Source of the DNA: Drosophila pseudoobscura
Taxonomy: Eukaryota > Arthropoda > Insecta > Diptera > Drosophilidae
DNA: 64,000 nucleotides
Direction: 5' to 3'
Assembly: GCF_009870125.1 (NCBI RefSeq)
Contig: NC_046681.1
Coordinates: 8,817,001 to 8,881,000, forward strand
Below, piece after piece: positions 50,559 to 62,939 of this stretch. Below the pieces are notes generated by a model. That model was not told the origin of the DNA. It saw only the letters and a list, made by a program, of their open reading frames with translations, and did not search any database. Each line of letters starts with the position of its first letter. The stretch's first letter is position 1. A program made the position numbers and the translations under genes.

Positions 50559-50968
50559 AAGAGAATTTTCATTAATAACTGCTTAAACAAATTGTGAGTA
50601 TATACAATAATTAAGCAGTGAAAAATAGTGAAACTATCAAAGGAACAAAAAATAATAATAGCGCAACAGTTTGAAAATAATGACAATGCGTGTAAAGGCG
50701 AAAAAAACTGTTTAAATCCGACCAAATGAATGCCAACTGTGAGACATGCGTGAAAATTGTATTGAAAAATCGATGGTTGGTTACTGCGGGGGTGTGAAGA
50801 TTTTCACTGGGGGCCTCTGCACAGCAGCGCCATCTGGGATTTTCTCTCGTGCGGCCACGGGAAAATGTGTTTGCATTGTTTATAAAGAAAATCGAATTTC
50901 CATTTGCCTTCGTTTAGCGATCGAGCGTTTAGACCGTTACATTTGAAGAGCCACAAAAGACCTCGACA

Positions 50969-53023
50969 ATGTCCAACCTAAGGAAATTCCAAGACGAGGA
51001 CCGCGAGTCCGAGTACGGTCGTGTCTACGCCGTTTCGGGACCTGGTAAGACGTCACTGTCTTTGTCCTTCACCCACTGACCCCTTACTGATGCTGCGGCT
51101 GTCTCTCCTCGTTCACAGTCGTCACCGCCGAGGCCATGTCCGGGTCTGCCATGTACGAGCTGGTGCGCGTCGGTTACTACGAGCTGGTGGGCGAGATCAT
51201 CCGTCTGGAGGGCGACATGGCCACCATTCAGGTGTACGAGGAGACCTCAGGCGTGACTGTCGGCGATCCCGTCCTGCGCACAGGCAAGCCCCTGTCCGTG
51301 GAGCTGGGCCCTGGCATAATGGGCAACATTTTCGATGGCATCCAGCGACCGTTGAAGGATATCGGTGTGATGACCAGCTCCATATACATCCCCAAGGGCG
51401 TAAACACCACGGCATTGTCCCGCACGACAATGTGGGAATTCAATCCACTGAACGTACGTGTCGGATCGCACATCACCGGCGGCGACGTGTACGGTGTGGT
51501 GCACGAGAACACCCTCGTAAAGCAGCGCATGATCGTGCATCCGCGAGCCAAGGGAACAGTGCGTTATATTGCCCCCGCGGGCAACTACAATTTGAAAGAC
51601 ATTGTCCTCGAGACGGAGTTCGATGGGGAGATCACGAAACACACGATGCTGCAAGTGTGGCCGGTGCGACAGCCCCGTCCCTGCACCGAGAAGCTGCCAG
51701 CCAATCATCCGCTGTTTACAGGCCAACGTGTCCTGGACTCCCTTTTCCCATGTGTTCAGGGTGGCACAACCGCTATCCCCGGTGCCTTCGGTTGCGGCAA
51801 GACTGTCATCTCGCAGGTGAGAGCTTCAGGATTCTCATTCCTCGAAAGACTTTGTCTGAATCCATATCCTTCCCCATCCTTCATAGGCCCTATCCAAGTA
51901 CTCCAACTCTGATGTCATCATCTACGTCGGCTGCGGCGAGCGAGGCAATGAAATGGCCGAGGTGCTGCGGGACTTCCCCGAACTGACCTGCGAAGTCGAT
52001 GGCGTGACCGAATCCATCATGAAGCGTACCGCCCTGGTGGCCAATACCTCCAACATGCCTGTGGCTGCCCGTGAGGCCTCCATCTACACCGGTATCACCC
52101 TCTCCGAGTACTTCCGTGACATGGGCTACAATGTGGCAATGATGGCTGACTCCACATCCCGTTGGGCCGAGGCCTTGCGTGAGATTTCAGGTCGTCTGGC
52201 TGAGATGCCTGCCGATTCCGGCTACCCAGCGTATCTGGGTGCCCGTCTGGCCACCTTCTACGAGCGCGCTGGACGCGTCAAGTGCTTGGGTAACCCCGAG
52301 CGCGAGGGTTCCGTCTCCATTGTCGGTGCTGTGTCGCCTCCTGGTGGTGACTTCTCCGATCCCGTGACCTCTGCCACTCTGGGCATCGTGCAGGTGTTCT
52401 GGGGTCTGGACAAGAAGCTGGCCCAGCGCAAGCATTTCCCCTCCATCAACTGGCTCATCTCCTACTCGAAGTACATGCGTGCCCTGGATGATTATTACGA
52501 CAAAAACTTCCCCGAGTTTGTGCCACTGCGTACCAAGGTCAAGGAGATCCTGCAAGAGGAGGAGGATCTGTCGGAGATTGTGCAGCTGGTGGGCAAGGCA
52601 TCGCTGGCCGAGACCGACAAGGTAACGCTAGAGGTGGCCAAGCTGCTGAAGGACGATTTCCTGCAGCAGAACTCATACTCGCCATACGATCGCGTGTGTC
52701 CCTTCTACAAGACTGTGGGCATGCTGCGAAACATACTCTCCTTCTACGAGACGGCCCGTCATTCTGTGGAGTCGACAGCTCAGTCGGACAACAAAATCAC
52801 ATGGAACACCATTCGCGAATCGATGGGCAGCATTATGTATCAGTTGTCTTCAATGAAATTCAAGGTAAACTCTTTGCTAAGACACTTCTGATGATAGCAA
52901 GCCATTAAAACGTATTTCTGCGTGTTTTAGGATCCCTTGAAGGATGGCGAGCAAAAGATCAAAGCGGACTACGACCAGCTGTACGAGGATATACAGCAGG
53001 CCTTCCGAAACCTGGAGGATTAA
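50969..53023 (+). CDS. Vha68-1: V-type proton ATPase catalytic subunit A
   Basis: Four exons (50,969-51,044; 51,119-51,816; 51,887-52,864; 52,931-53,023) join to 614 residues, the exact family length. The start [18 protein letters not shown] and the end AFRNLED are conserved. A P-loop GAFGCGKT at ~247-254 binds [23 protein letters not shown] is the conserved ATPase segment. Subunit A hydrolyses ATP in the cytosolic V1 sector and drives proton pumping into endosomes, lysosomes and secretory vesicles. Drosophila has closely related paralogues. Segments such as [15 protein letters not shown] and [11 protein letters not shown] resemble Vha68-1 more than Vha68-2 as I remember them, so the paralogue choice is moderate. 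It shares an upstream interval of about 1.15 kb with Tor. Confidence 0.95.
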
Positions 53024-53738
53024 ACAGGATTAACAATCAATAGAGCAAGGCAAAAAAGAAAAACCGGACGAAATAAGAAACCAAAAAGTTAGGTTTTTAT
53101 TCGAATTCCTTCCCCCCATTCAATCTAGTCATATATACATAATGCATAATAAGATATTTGAGACCCCAGTTTATTTTATAAGTTAAACAGTTTATCCTCT
53201 GGAATCGAATCACATGAGAAAACAAACACAAGACGACGACAAGTTTAGGCAAGACGAACAATAATTAGTCGGTAGCGCAAAAAGAAAACAAATACAGACA
53301 AAATAAAAAAAGGGAAGCCAGCCCCAGATATACGATTACTAAAAATGCCATACATATAATAATACATATGTATAATCTAATCTATCTATGTTGATAAATA
53401 ATTATAGTTCGCAGCTATTTATTGTTAGAGAAAAATAATTACTTTATCGACTTTTGTGTTCGTTGCCCCCATTATGTGAAAAATCTACGAAACGAAACTA
53501 ACATTTACAAGAAAAGAGTTGAATACATTACGAAATTATAAATTATAATAATATTATATATTCCTACATATATTATTATAGACCTTTAATGAACGCAATA
53601 ACTAAGTAGCCCAAATGCATGTACCTCTACTCTACCAAAGATGAACTATTTCAATAACTTGTGTGTGTTGCAAATGGAGCTATGAATTAAAAAATGTATT
53701 ATGAATGTTACAAATATGAAACGAGTTTGGTTTTGATT
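53024..53738 (+). other. 3' UTR and downstream spacer of Vha68
   Basis: AT-rich and gene-free. The first plus-strand AATAAA is at about 53,302-53,307, with further AT-rich sequence beyond it. The right edge is the minus-strand AATAAA of the small gene next door. Confidence 0.5.
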
Positions 53739-53784
53739 TTTATTCTGCGCGCGCCAATTGAACTGGTGCACAAACACACGTTGG

Positions 53785-53853
53785 CTAAGACGCAGATGGG
53801 TCTTGGGCAGCACTTACATCTTTGCGACGATGCGTACGTTTTTTCTCCGACAT
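53785..53853 (-). CDS. candidate 22-residue basic microprotein
   Basis: The minus-strand ATG at 53,853 opens a 22-codon frame beginning MSEKKRTHRRKD and stopping at 53,787-53,785. A minus-strand AATAAA lies at 53,744-53,739, 40 nt past the stop. About 85 nt upstream of the ATG is CAGTCACACTG (53,946-53,936, minus strand), one base off motif 1, preceded by motif 6 sites. Promoter, leader, ORF and polyadenylation signal therefore fit in about 210 bp, divergent from the Yip1-family gene. A GTAAGT after codon 12 could instead be a splice donor to an unseen exon. The peptide is strongly basic at its N-terminus. I know no homologue; function unknown. Confidence 0.45.
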   Translation of the reverse strand: MSEKKRTHRRKDVSAAQDPSAS

Positions 53854-53934
53854 AGTGGCTCAGCTAATCCCAATTACAGCTTTTAAATCAATTGTTTATT
53901 GTAAATTAATAAATTCTGACACTATCCACGATAG

Positions 53935-54017
53935 CCAGTGTGACTGCGGATTTATGTGTGAAATATACGGTCTGACTCTCAGAAATATACCGTAAATATA
54001 CTGACGAATTATTTGGA
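53935..54017 (-). promoter_or_regulatory. promoter cassette C, probably bidirectional
   Basis: The reverse complement reads ATTCGTCAGTATATTTACGG, then GGTATATTTCTGAGAGTC, another TATATTT site and finally CAGTCACACTG. This matches cassette B almost word for word over its motif 6 part, but in the opposite orientation. It lies 90 bp upstream of the Yip1-family ATG and points at the small minus-strand ORF, so it may drive both. Confidence 0.65.
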
Positions 54018-54105
54018 CAGCCAATATTTGTCGTGACGTGTGGCACTTTATTATTTTTGTTATTTCACAAATATTGAGTTCAATTAGTGCTTAAATTCAA
54101 GTGCA

Positions 54106-57100
54106 ATGTCGCAGTTTGGTGGACCAAATGACTTCTATGGCGCTCCAGATGCCAGCTACAACTTTGATATGCCGGAATTCGGACAGGAGCTGTAAGTGTT
54201 GATGTGTGCTTCGGCCCCGTCACGACCATCGGCGTTGTTGATTCTATTTCGTTTGCTTGCAGCAATTTCCAAACATTCGACAACACACAGGCCACTGTGC
54301 CGCCCAATTACGATGCCGCCTATGCAAATCCCCCTGCCCAGGGTCTGGGAGGCTTCTACGATCCCACAGCATACACGGAAAACAGCTATGGACAGGATCA
54401 GTCTGGCAAAGCAGCCGGCGGTGCTGGCCCCGGCAACGAATTTGATGATGAACCACCATTACTCGAGGGTGAGATCCATATTTTCCAGTGTACTTTTTAC
54501 CATCTTAAGGTGTTATTTTTTTTATTTACAGAATTGGGCATTAATCCGAATCACATTTTCCAAAAGGTAAATCGCTAGAGCCCACACCACAGCTCACTTT
54601 AGAACTTGCGTGGCCACCTTGTTCGACCGTGTCACTTTTAACCAATCTCTTTGCCTGCCATGTGCAGTTGAACGCATTTTTAACTAGAAATCTTGAATGC
54701 TGAGGAAAATTGCATATTTTATGCGCGCGATTCCCCCCGGCTTGCTTTAGGTTGCCCCACTTTGTTGTTCTTTGGACAATTACTTCCCACCAACTGCATA
54801 ATTCCTGTTTCTCTATTTCTTTCTTTACGCATTTTCTCTCCTTTGTTTTGCCGTTTTCTAATTTGTGCATCACAGTTGGGAGCTCCGCTCCGCTTCTGTG
54901 GTTGCGCCTCTTGGGGTGGAGTGGGTTGGCAGTCCTGGCCACTTTAGGCCGAGGAGCGGAGCTTTCTACCGCAGCCAACTTCACATTGGCGCGCCGCCCT
55001 CCGTTTTAATTGAAATTTAAATGTTTTTGCATTTTCGCTTTTGTATTTATTGCAAGCGCGGCTCCCCTTTGCTTTCCCTTTTCCCTCTGCGCTTCGGGTA
55101 ATAATTCTATTGTTTTTTTTTACATATTTTTTCGCATTGTGCGCTTTGTTGCCGTTGCACTTGCTGTTTTGTCGTTAATGAAGACATATTTTTTCATGGC
55201 CTGCGCGCGTAGTTGTTTTTAAATAAATAAAACAACTTTTGTGTTTTTAATTAAACTTTTGCTCACTCACTTTTTTCTGCTACTCTCTCTCTGTCTATCC
55301 ATCGCTTCCGCTTTCTCTCTCTTTCTCTGTGTAACTTTCTGCATTTTTGTCCATTTTGTAAAAATTTGCGTACGCCTGATTCTCATTTCTTTCAGCTTCA
55401 GCACGGAATTTATTACGTTTGTGTTAATTGAAAAATGAAAATGTTAATGAGTCCGTGTGCCATCATAAAAACGAAATGAAATGCTAATTAAATTGTACAT
55501 CAGCGGCTGCTTTGAGGGTATGAGAGGGAATTATGGTTAGATTTTGGGGTCCCTGCAACCAAGTGGAATTTATAGTAATGGATCGAAATCGGAATCGGAA
55601 ATACCTGAAATGAAAGCCTTTGACTTTCCTTTAGCTCTAAACGCTTTTTAATCTCAATTAAAGTCGGTAGTCGGTAAACCCCCGGCGCACGTAACTAATG
55701 ACAGAGAGAGACGAGAGAGCGACAGACATTTCATCGACCACTATTTCTGGGGCATTGGGCTGGCTGCCTGTAATATCAAATTTCATGGCTGTTCTGTCCT
55801 GGCTCCACATTCTCATGCGTCAAATCGCGTTGACAGCTCTTGGCAACCCCCAACCCCCTACGCCCCCAGTTCCTATTCTCTCGTTGCTCTGTTCGCTGGT
55901 CAGCAATATCATTTATCATCAATTTCCATTTTTCAAATTTCTCTGCGACTGCACACACACACACAGGCAAAAAACAATACAAGGAACAACAGAAACAGCA
56001 ACAGCAACAGCAAAAGGGCAAAAGGGGGGAAAACAACGAGGAAAACCAAAAACGCATACAGAGAACAAATGTTTGGAAAACGGGTCTTGGGCTTCGTTTT
56101 ATGACCGCTGTGCGAACAACAAATGAATTGTGTGTTGTGTCCTGTGTCCTGCCGCAGGCTGTGTGAATGATGATGGCCGGACTGGGCTGCCTGCTGCCTG
56201 CCATGGCTCTTTCCCGTATTCCCGTATCCCCAATCCATCCACCATTCATCTGTGTAATCCTTCACTTGCTCTAATTTTAATCGTATTACTCTTTCTCTCT
56301 CTCTCTCTCCCTCTCTCACTCTTTCTCTCTCGCTCGTTTCAGACCCTGGCCGTGCTTAATCCATTGCGGGGCACCGAACAGCAAATACTCCAGGACACGG
56401 ACATGGCAGGTCCACTGGTCTTCTGCCTCACACTTGGCGGCTTCCTGCTACTGGTTTGTTATATCAATTTGTTTTCAGTTCAGTCGAAACAGTTTAAACC
56501 GCCCTTCCCAAATCACAGTCGAAACCAATTATAATTGCCCGTCCACCAGGCTAAGGGATTAGGTTAAGGGATCGATGAAAAAGTGTCATCGTCTGAGGCT
56601 CTCGAATATGGTAAACGAATTGAGTGCAGGCCCAGGGCCAATACTTTCGAGTCGTATACTGTATACTCTGTTCAAGTCGTTTATTATAATCAGCAACAGT
56701 TAATTTATTATTATAATTAAATATGATCAACCAGAAAACTGTATTATTTGAACTGTAATTAACCCGGTAAAGGTTTTAACTTGGGGAAATTATCACTCAA
56801 TATTTAATTTATTAGTAACGAAATTTTATAGAGAGTTATGTAATTTTGCAACCATTTTTGTATTGGTAAAGTAAACATTAGGTTATAGAATGAAAATGCC
56901 TTGCATTCTCCCTGTTAACAATAGTAGGATTACAAGTCCCCACTATATCCCCCGACTATTACAATTGGTTTCGACTGTAGCCGGGGACTCTGCTGTCCTG
57001 TTGTTCTGTTGTTCTCGGATTGGGCTGTCTAACAATTACCTTTCCACTTCTCTTCATTTACCCATTTTACAGAGCGGCAAGGTAACCTTCTCGTACATCT

Positions 57101-60100
57101 ATGGAATCGGCGTGATGGGCTGCATCTTCTTCTATTGTCTGCTTTCGCTGATGGTCACCCGGTCGCAGGTGACCTTTGGGGCGGTGGCCTCCGTGCTCGG
57201 CTATTGTCTGCTGCCCATGGTCGTGCTCTCGGGAATCAACATTTTAATCACCATTCAGTAAGTAATTGTTGACACAAGTCGTTGGCTTTTCATCCTCTCC
57301 CATTCAGCATAGCAGCCCAGCACAGCACAGCCCAAGCTCGTCCATTCATTGCCATTGCATGCTAACTTTGCTGCGGTCCAACCATCCTCCTCCTCCTCCT
57401 CCTCCACCTCCCATTGATGGTTTATATTTATGTTTTTAATTGAAAAGTTGCCAATGCATCGGCATCGGCATCGGCATCGCAGTCGTCGTCGTAGTCGTAG
57501 TCGTCTCATTGTTTGTGGCCTGTAATTACAAACTTTTGCCTAAGCCCGTCCAGCTGCGACTGCATCACGTTTCTGTTTCCGATCCGATCCGTTCCGTTCC
57601 GTTGAAATTTGTTCAATTGATGCCGCCTCGTCTGTGTATGCAGCCTTCGTCGTTCAGTTCTATCGTTGTTATTGGTTTTTGTTTAGTTTAATTTTAGCTG
57701 CAAGTTTCTGTTGGTTATTAATTGTGAGTGGGGGCATGTATCAATAACGACATGGGGGTGATTGGGTGCTTTGAAATGCAAAGAAAGACCTGGGGACACT
57801 GGAGTGGGAAATTTTGCACACGTAGAAGAAATCAATGGATGGAGCAATGTTCACACGTCAGGCACACGACATGTATTTTGTTTTTGCATTCTCGGGAATT
57901 CTCTTTGGCATTTTTTTGTCAATTGTCGGTTGTCGAAGAATAAATCTTGGAGCAAAAGGAGCAAAGGAGCCGTGTGCTTACTAGTTAATAGTCTTCCAGC
58001 CAGCCAAAATAAACAGAACCCAACTATAAAGTTTAGTCTTCATAAAATATTCATGCTTATTTTCTGTATAGTTTCTGAAATTCAAAGGAAATTGCTTTCT
58101 GAATTGAACCAAGTTCTATTGTATGCAGAAATGGGATTCAGAGCTCTATCTCTATTGTTCTGCTATGTCTGGCCTCAGCTCTTATTTTATTGCTCTTAAT
58201 TTGCGTATTTAAATTATGAATAGAACGTTATCCCTTCATCCCGTTTCCCTGCCCTACATTTTGGGTTTCTTTTTGTCGAAACTCCCCGGAGTCGAAACAC
58301 TTCTTCTTTTCGACCTTTTTTTCTGGTTGATTTCCGTTGCTTCTTTTCGCACAATTTAGGTTTTTAATTTTGTTGCAGTTTTGGGCCAGAGACGCACACC
58401 CACCCACACTTAGTACATATCTGGTAGTATTTTCTCCCCTCACAGATATATGGTACATATAAAAAAAAGAGTGGCCAACTTAATTTGCGCTTTTAGTGGA
58501 CTCCGGGGCTACCAACTAACAAAACTACAGACTACGAACCCATGAAACCATGGTCCAGGGACCCCGGACCCCAATTGAAGCCAAGGCAAAAGGCAAGACA
58601 GGCAAAAACAAAAACAAAAAAAAAAAGGAAAAATAACGCCAACTGTGCGCCGTTTAATTTTCGCGCTGAGAACAGGGTACTGCCTGAGGGGGCGGGCACA
58701 CGGAGGAGCAGGAGGAGGCGGATAACGATTGAGGGGGCCCGTTGGTCGGGTGGCTGTCCCGTGTCCATCTGTCTAACGTTCCGTGTCCAGTTTTGCCACC
58801 CGTTGAGTTTCGTTCACGTAGTTTCCTTTTCAAATATGTGTCCAGCACTTGCTCGCCGTGCTCGCATCTCACTCTCCATCCACTTCCACTTCCCCTTCCC
58901 CTTCCTCTTCCTCATCCGTTTTCTCTCTGTCCTACACTCTCCATTTCCCTGCACTTCTTCTTCCTTTTTAGTCGTTGTTTTGTCTGCTACCCTGTAAACG
59001 CTCCATTACGAGAGTATGCTGTAGTCGTGTGTGATAAGGTGTAACAGGTAGATATCTATCTATCCTGCATGTACACGTCGCGCGTCATGGGGCAGCGCCT
59101 CTCGGTTGGTTGGGCGGAAGGATCGATTCTGCCTCACATCTTCGAGTAACAGGCTTCGGCTTCCCAGAGGTGCTTAAGGTCAAAAAATCCTCAAAGTAGT
59201 GGGTATCCTTTAGTCGAAATACACGATTATACACATCTCTCTAGTGTTTTTTCTTTTTGTGGCGATCCACTCACTCGTTTCGCTTTTTATGATGACGATG
59301 CGAGAGGAGCAACACGCAAATGCTGCGTGAGTTTTTAGCGCTTCCTCTGGCGAGGGAACGCGTGGGAGCCTGCCACTGCCTGCCACTGAACGCTCTCACT
59401 CCCCCCGTTCCAGACTCTATCCTGCTCTCCCACCCCTTTGGCACGTCATAATTTCAGTCCTCCAAAGGGAGAACCGAGTGGTGTGGGGGCCGCAGTGGTA
59501 CTGGTGCTGGGAAGCGTGTAAAAAAGCAACTATTGCTCGGGTTTACTCGACACCAACAGCATTTTGTCCGTCCCGTCCCCGCTGTAGCCCTCACCCCTCC
59601 GAAGAGCCCCGCTCCCCGCTTCATTCTCCTCCCCCAAAAAACTGTCCAACTGCCCAACTGCCCCGTGCAATTGCCATTTTGGTTGCCTGTTTGCTTGCAT
59701 TTTTTATTTGTTGGTTTTAAGCGCCTGCACTTTGTCTGCATATGTATGCATGCATGTGTATGTATGTACTAGAGAGAGAGAGAGAGAGAGAGGCGGAGAA
59801 AGGGGTAGAGGGTGTGTGTTGGCGTTGATGTTCATATACTCTCCATAGGAATTCCAGGCAAGTTTACAGTAAATATTTTTGCGATTCCCTTCTCATTCGT
59901 TTTTTTCTCTCTTTAGACAGACTTTTTTAATTGAGTTTGTTTGGTGATGCAAAAGTGCGCAAAAATTACACAGACAGTCGAGTTATCCTTTATAGGGGGG
60001 GGACTGGTCCTGCATGGGCTATACCCCCAGATGGGCTAGTATTGTTTTGATTGGTTTTTAGGCCAGCGTACCATTTACGCGCTACAAGCTCTGTGACGGG

Positions 60101-61831
60101 GCCGAAAAATCACTTGGCTCCACATGGAACCATGTCACGGGCCAAAAAAGTTGCACAAAGATTGCAGCGGCAGGAGGAGGCTGTCGGGGTGAGCCGCCGC
60201 CCAGGTGACAGCTGAGCCGCTGAGACCACAAAGAGGCAATCCATTAAACGCCGGCGTGGAATCGGGGCACGGAATATATGCGAACCTTTGATACATATTG
60301 GGGGATTATTCATACGCTTTTTGGTTTAAGAAATTGATTTCTGGTTACGCAAAAGGTTATGGTTTTAAATATAGTCTTCTAAAGAACCTTTCCGCCTTAA
60401 ACTAGGCACAGATAATCTAGGGATAACGCACTTACACTTATACGTTTATTGAACGTTGAGGTTGAGTAAATATTCCAAGAGGTTGGGTAAAGTTTTCCCC
60501 AACATTTCTTTCTGAACTTTACTGAAATGTTTTTGTTGCAGACAAAAAATGTCAATATATTAAGGCTGTTTTTTTCTTTCTTTGATTTTATGGTGTTTGA
60601 GTGTTTTGTTGACACATTTGGAGAAGCTTGACGAAAGTGTTTGGCTTTTTCGATAAGAGGGGATTTGAAGTAGTTTTTTAGAGAGTTAGTGTACATTTGG
60701 GGTGGGGTAAATGTTTGTTAATACTTTTCACTAGGAAATTCCATAACTGTTGACAAGAATGGAATCAGAAGTGTGGAAAATAGAAAAAACTCTTTAATGG
60801 AATTTCACAAATATAGACTTGAAATGTTTTACATTAGTGCTCCCATTGCCCGACTCGAGACTCGAGCACAAGCGAAAGGAGAATGCCCGAGAATGCAAGA
60901 ACAAATTACATGCGCCGTGCCTGACATGTGCACTGCTTTGTTGAACTGCTCTACAATTCAAAAAGCATGCCTAGAGCTAAATAAGACGTTGGGGGTAGAA
61001 CACAAAATAATATTGAAAGGGGTTTTCTCTTAGCTCAAACTCTGAATATGCTGTAAAATACTATCAGTCGCTTAAGAAACCTTTACTGCTTTTACTCTGA
61101 TTGCAACACTGCACATACCTTTGCTCAAAACTTGAGCTACTATCTTGGGATTTGATTAGGTCACAATCGACAAATGTCTACAAGCATATTCATCATCCTG
61201 GCTGCCCTGCATTGTACATTGTAGTAGTTTCCCGTAGGTAGGCCGAACACATCGCTTATATATCAATTTTTCATTCCCTGCACTCTCGTGGCCGTTGTGT
61301 GCTTTGTAGTGGGACTGTGTTTGCACATCCTTTGCACAGCCGCCTGCTGTCTTTGTTTGCCCTGCCCATTCATTCGAACACACTCACGCGCACACTCACA
61401 CCCGCACCCGCACCCGCACTCACTTTTCTTCCTCTATTTTTTTATGAAACACTCAGTCACTCGTATACTCTATCCTATCCTATGCTGCTGCTGTTTCGCC
61501 GCTTCTACCGTCTGCTTCATGCATATGCATTGTTTATTGATTTTGGCGCTATATCTATGGGGGCTCTGGCTGGCTCTTGCTGCCGTAGAGGCTCCTGCCT
61601 CTCCCCTGCCCATAACCGTACATACATCCATCTATCTCAACTGCTCTCTCTACCATATCACTTTGCAGGGGCACACTCGGCCTAATTGTGAGCGGCATCT
61701 CCATATTCTGGTGCGCCATATCGGCCTCGAAACTGTTCGCCACAGCGTTCTCCATGGACCATCAACAGATGCTGATTGCCTATCCGTGTGCCGTGCTCTA
61801 TGGAGGATTTGCCTTGATTACCATTTACTAG
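54106..61831 (+). CDS. Yip1d1: Yip1-domain protein, YIPF5/Yip1 type (probable CG12404)
   Basis: Six exons: 54,106-54,191; 54,263-54,468; 54,532-54,566; 56,343-56,453; 57,073-57,257; 61,669-61,831. They join to 261 residues. The cytosolic N-terminal ~105 residues are Gly/Pro/Gln/Asn-rich. LLEELGINPNHIFQK then leads into a five-helix Yip1 domain, with DMAGPLVFCL and GYCLLPMVVL as landmark segments, ending ALITIY. YIPF5/Yip1 proteins bind Ypt1/Rab GTPases and act in ER-to-Golgi vesicle transport and Golgi structure (family knowledge). The start is the first ATG after the promoter cassette; the third exon is only 35 nt. Introns 3 and 5 are long (1.8 and 4.4 kb). AATAAA signals occur at 62,178 and 62,194. 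The symbol is from memory of gene order. Confidence 0.92.
54567..56342 (+). other. intron 3 of the Yip1-family gene
   Basis: T/C-rich intron ending in a long pyrimidine tract (TCTCTC repeats at 56,290-56,340) before the acceptor. A CA run lies at 55,955-55,970. I see no nested gene. Confidence 0.6.
57258..61668 (+). other. intron 5 of the Yip1-family gene
   Basis: A 4.4-kb intron with a dispersed-repeat copy at 57,857-57,945, a GA run at 59,770-59,790, and CATCGG and GTCGTC short tandem repeats at about 57,455-57,505. No nested coding gene is supported. Confidence 0.55.
57857..57948 (+). repeat. dispersed repeat, copy in Yip1-family intron 5
   Basis: GTCAGGCACACGACATGTAT followed by TTTGTTTTTG at 57,857-57,886. 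The downstream flank (TTCTCGGGAATTCTC, then GTCGGTTGTCGAAGAATAAA) is homologous to 6,489-6,545. Same orientation as the other six copies. Confidence 0.7.
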
Positions 61832-62850
61832 GGCCAGGCGGGCCTCCAGGCTATACCACCTCCCGTCATATGCTCTCACACTCACACTCACAGTCTCACA
61901 CTCACACTCTCTTTCTCTCTCCTCCCATCCCCGTGTAGAAGTAGCCTTGTGTTTGCCCCGTTTTAATTGTCCTGCAAACATATACTTCATATACATATGA
62001 TGAAAATAGAGAGAGAGAAAGAGAGAGAGCCAGTGGAGGAGTCCCCACACACACATGGATGGATGGATATACATATATTTTGTAAGAAAATAAGAGCCGA
62101 TTGCGAATTTGTTTTCCATCTCCTCCGTACTCAACCATCTCCCTTTTTTTCTTTTATTGTTTGTGTTATGCCGTGTAATAAATTTGATTGGGAATAAAAA
62201 AATGGTTAACAAATTGAAATTGGTTTTTTTCCATGCAGATGGGCAGCAGGGGGATCGACAGAGCTCTATGCATATGTAGTAGTGTAAGCAGCATATTGGA
62301 ATTTCACGCGCTCGTTTCCGTTTCCGTTCGCAGAGTGCACTTTTTCGGGCCATGCAACATTAACGCCGACTCTTTTGCTTTATTTTAATAACTCTGCCAT
62401 TTGGCTGCGGCAATTTATATACTTCTACATGGGTATTATGCCCTGATTCAGTTGGTTTTTTGAATAGGGGGATTCATGAGGATGAACGATCGATCAGGGG
62501 AGTGTAAAATCGATTGGGAAAAGCGCAAGGAATGCCTGTGCTACAATATTGAAGATCATGCTTTGGTTAAGGGACGCTCCTTAACAATGCTACATATTTA
62601 TTCCAAAGGGAAAATCTTAACAAAAGTAAAGTGCCTGGAGAAGAGTGTTTGCAGCGCCATGCAATAGAACTAGAACCAAATGTATACTGGAAAGATTAAC
62701 GAGCAACAGATTTATGTAGTACATATGTGTTTGGCCTCATGTATTTAGGCACTACTCTGAGGCAGTTCACCGTTTCAACAAGGTTATTATTAGAGCAACT
62801 ACAAGATACATAAGTACATATATGTCACTCGCCGAGACAGTGACGGATGG
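61832..62850. other. 3' UTR and intergenic spacer
   Basis: Contains the Yip1-family 3' UTR with two AATAAA signals (62,178 and 62,194) and a CTCACACTCACA repeat at 61,870-61,915. The 63-codon frame at 62,476-62,667 shows no recognisable motif and is not called. Confidence 0.5.
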
Positions 62851-62939
62851 CATTATGATGCAATCCAACGGCTGTCGCGGAAGCTCTAACGGGACTATGT
62901 AAGCAAAGACCCACTGGCTAAGCCAAGACATATACCTCA

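Noticed and set aside
51021..51986. 321-codon plus-strand frame over the Vha68 exons in another frame
   Set aside because: Shadow frame of Vha68; it ignores splice sites and has an Arg/His-rich composition typical of a shifted frame.
60773..61033. 86-codon frame in intron 5 of the Yip1-family gene
   Set aside because: No recognisable domain, no splice or promoter context; consistent with chance.
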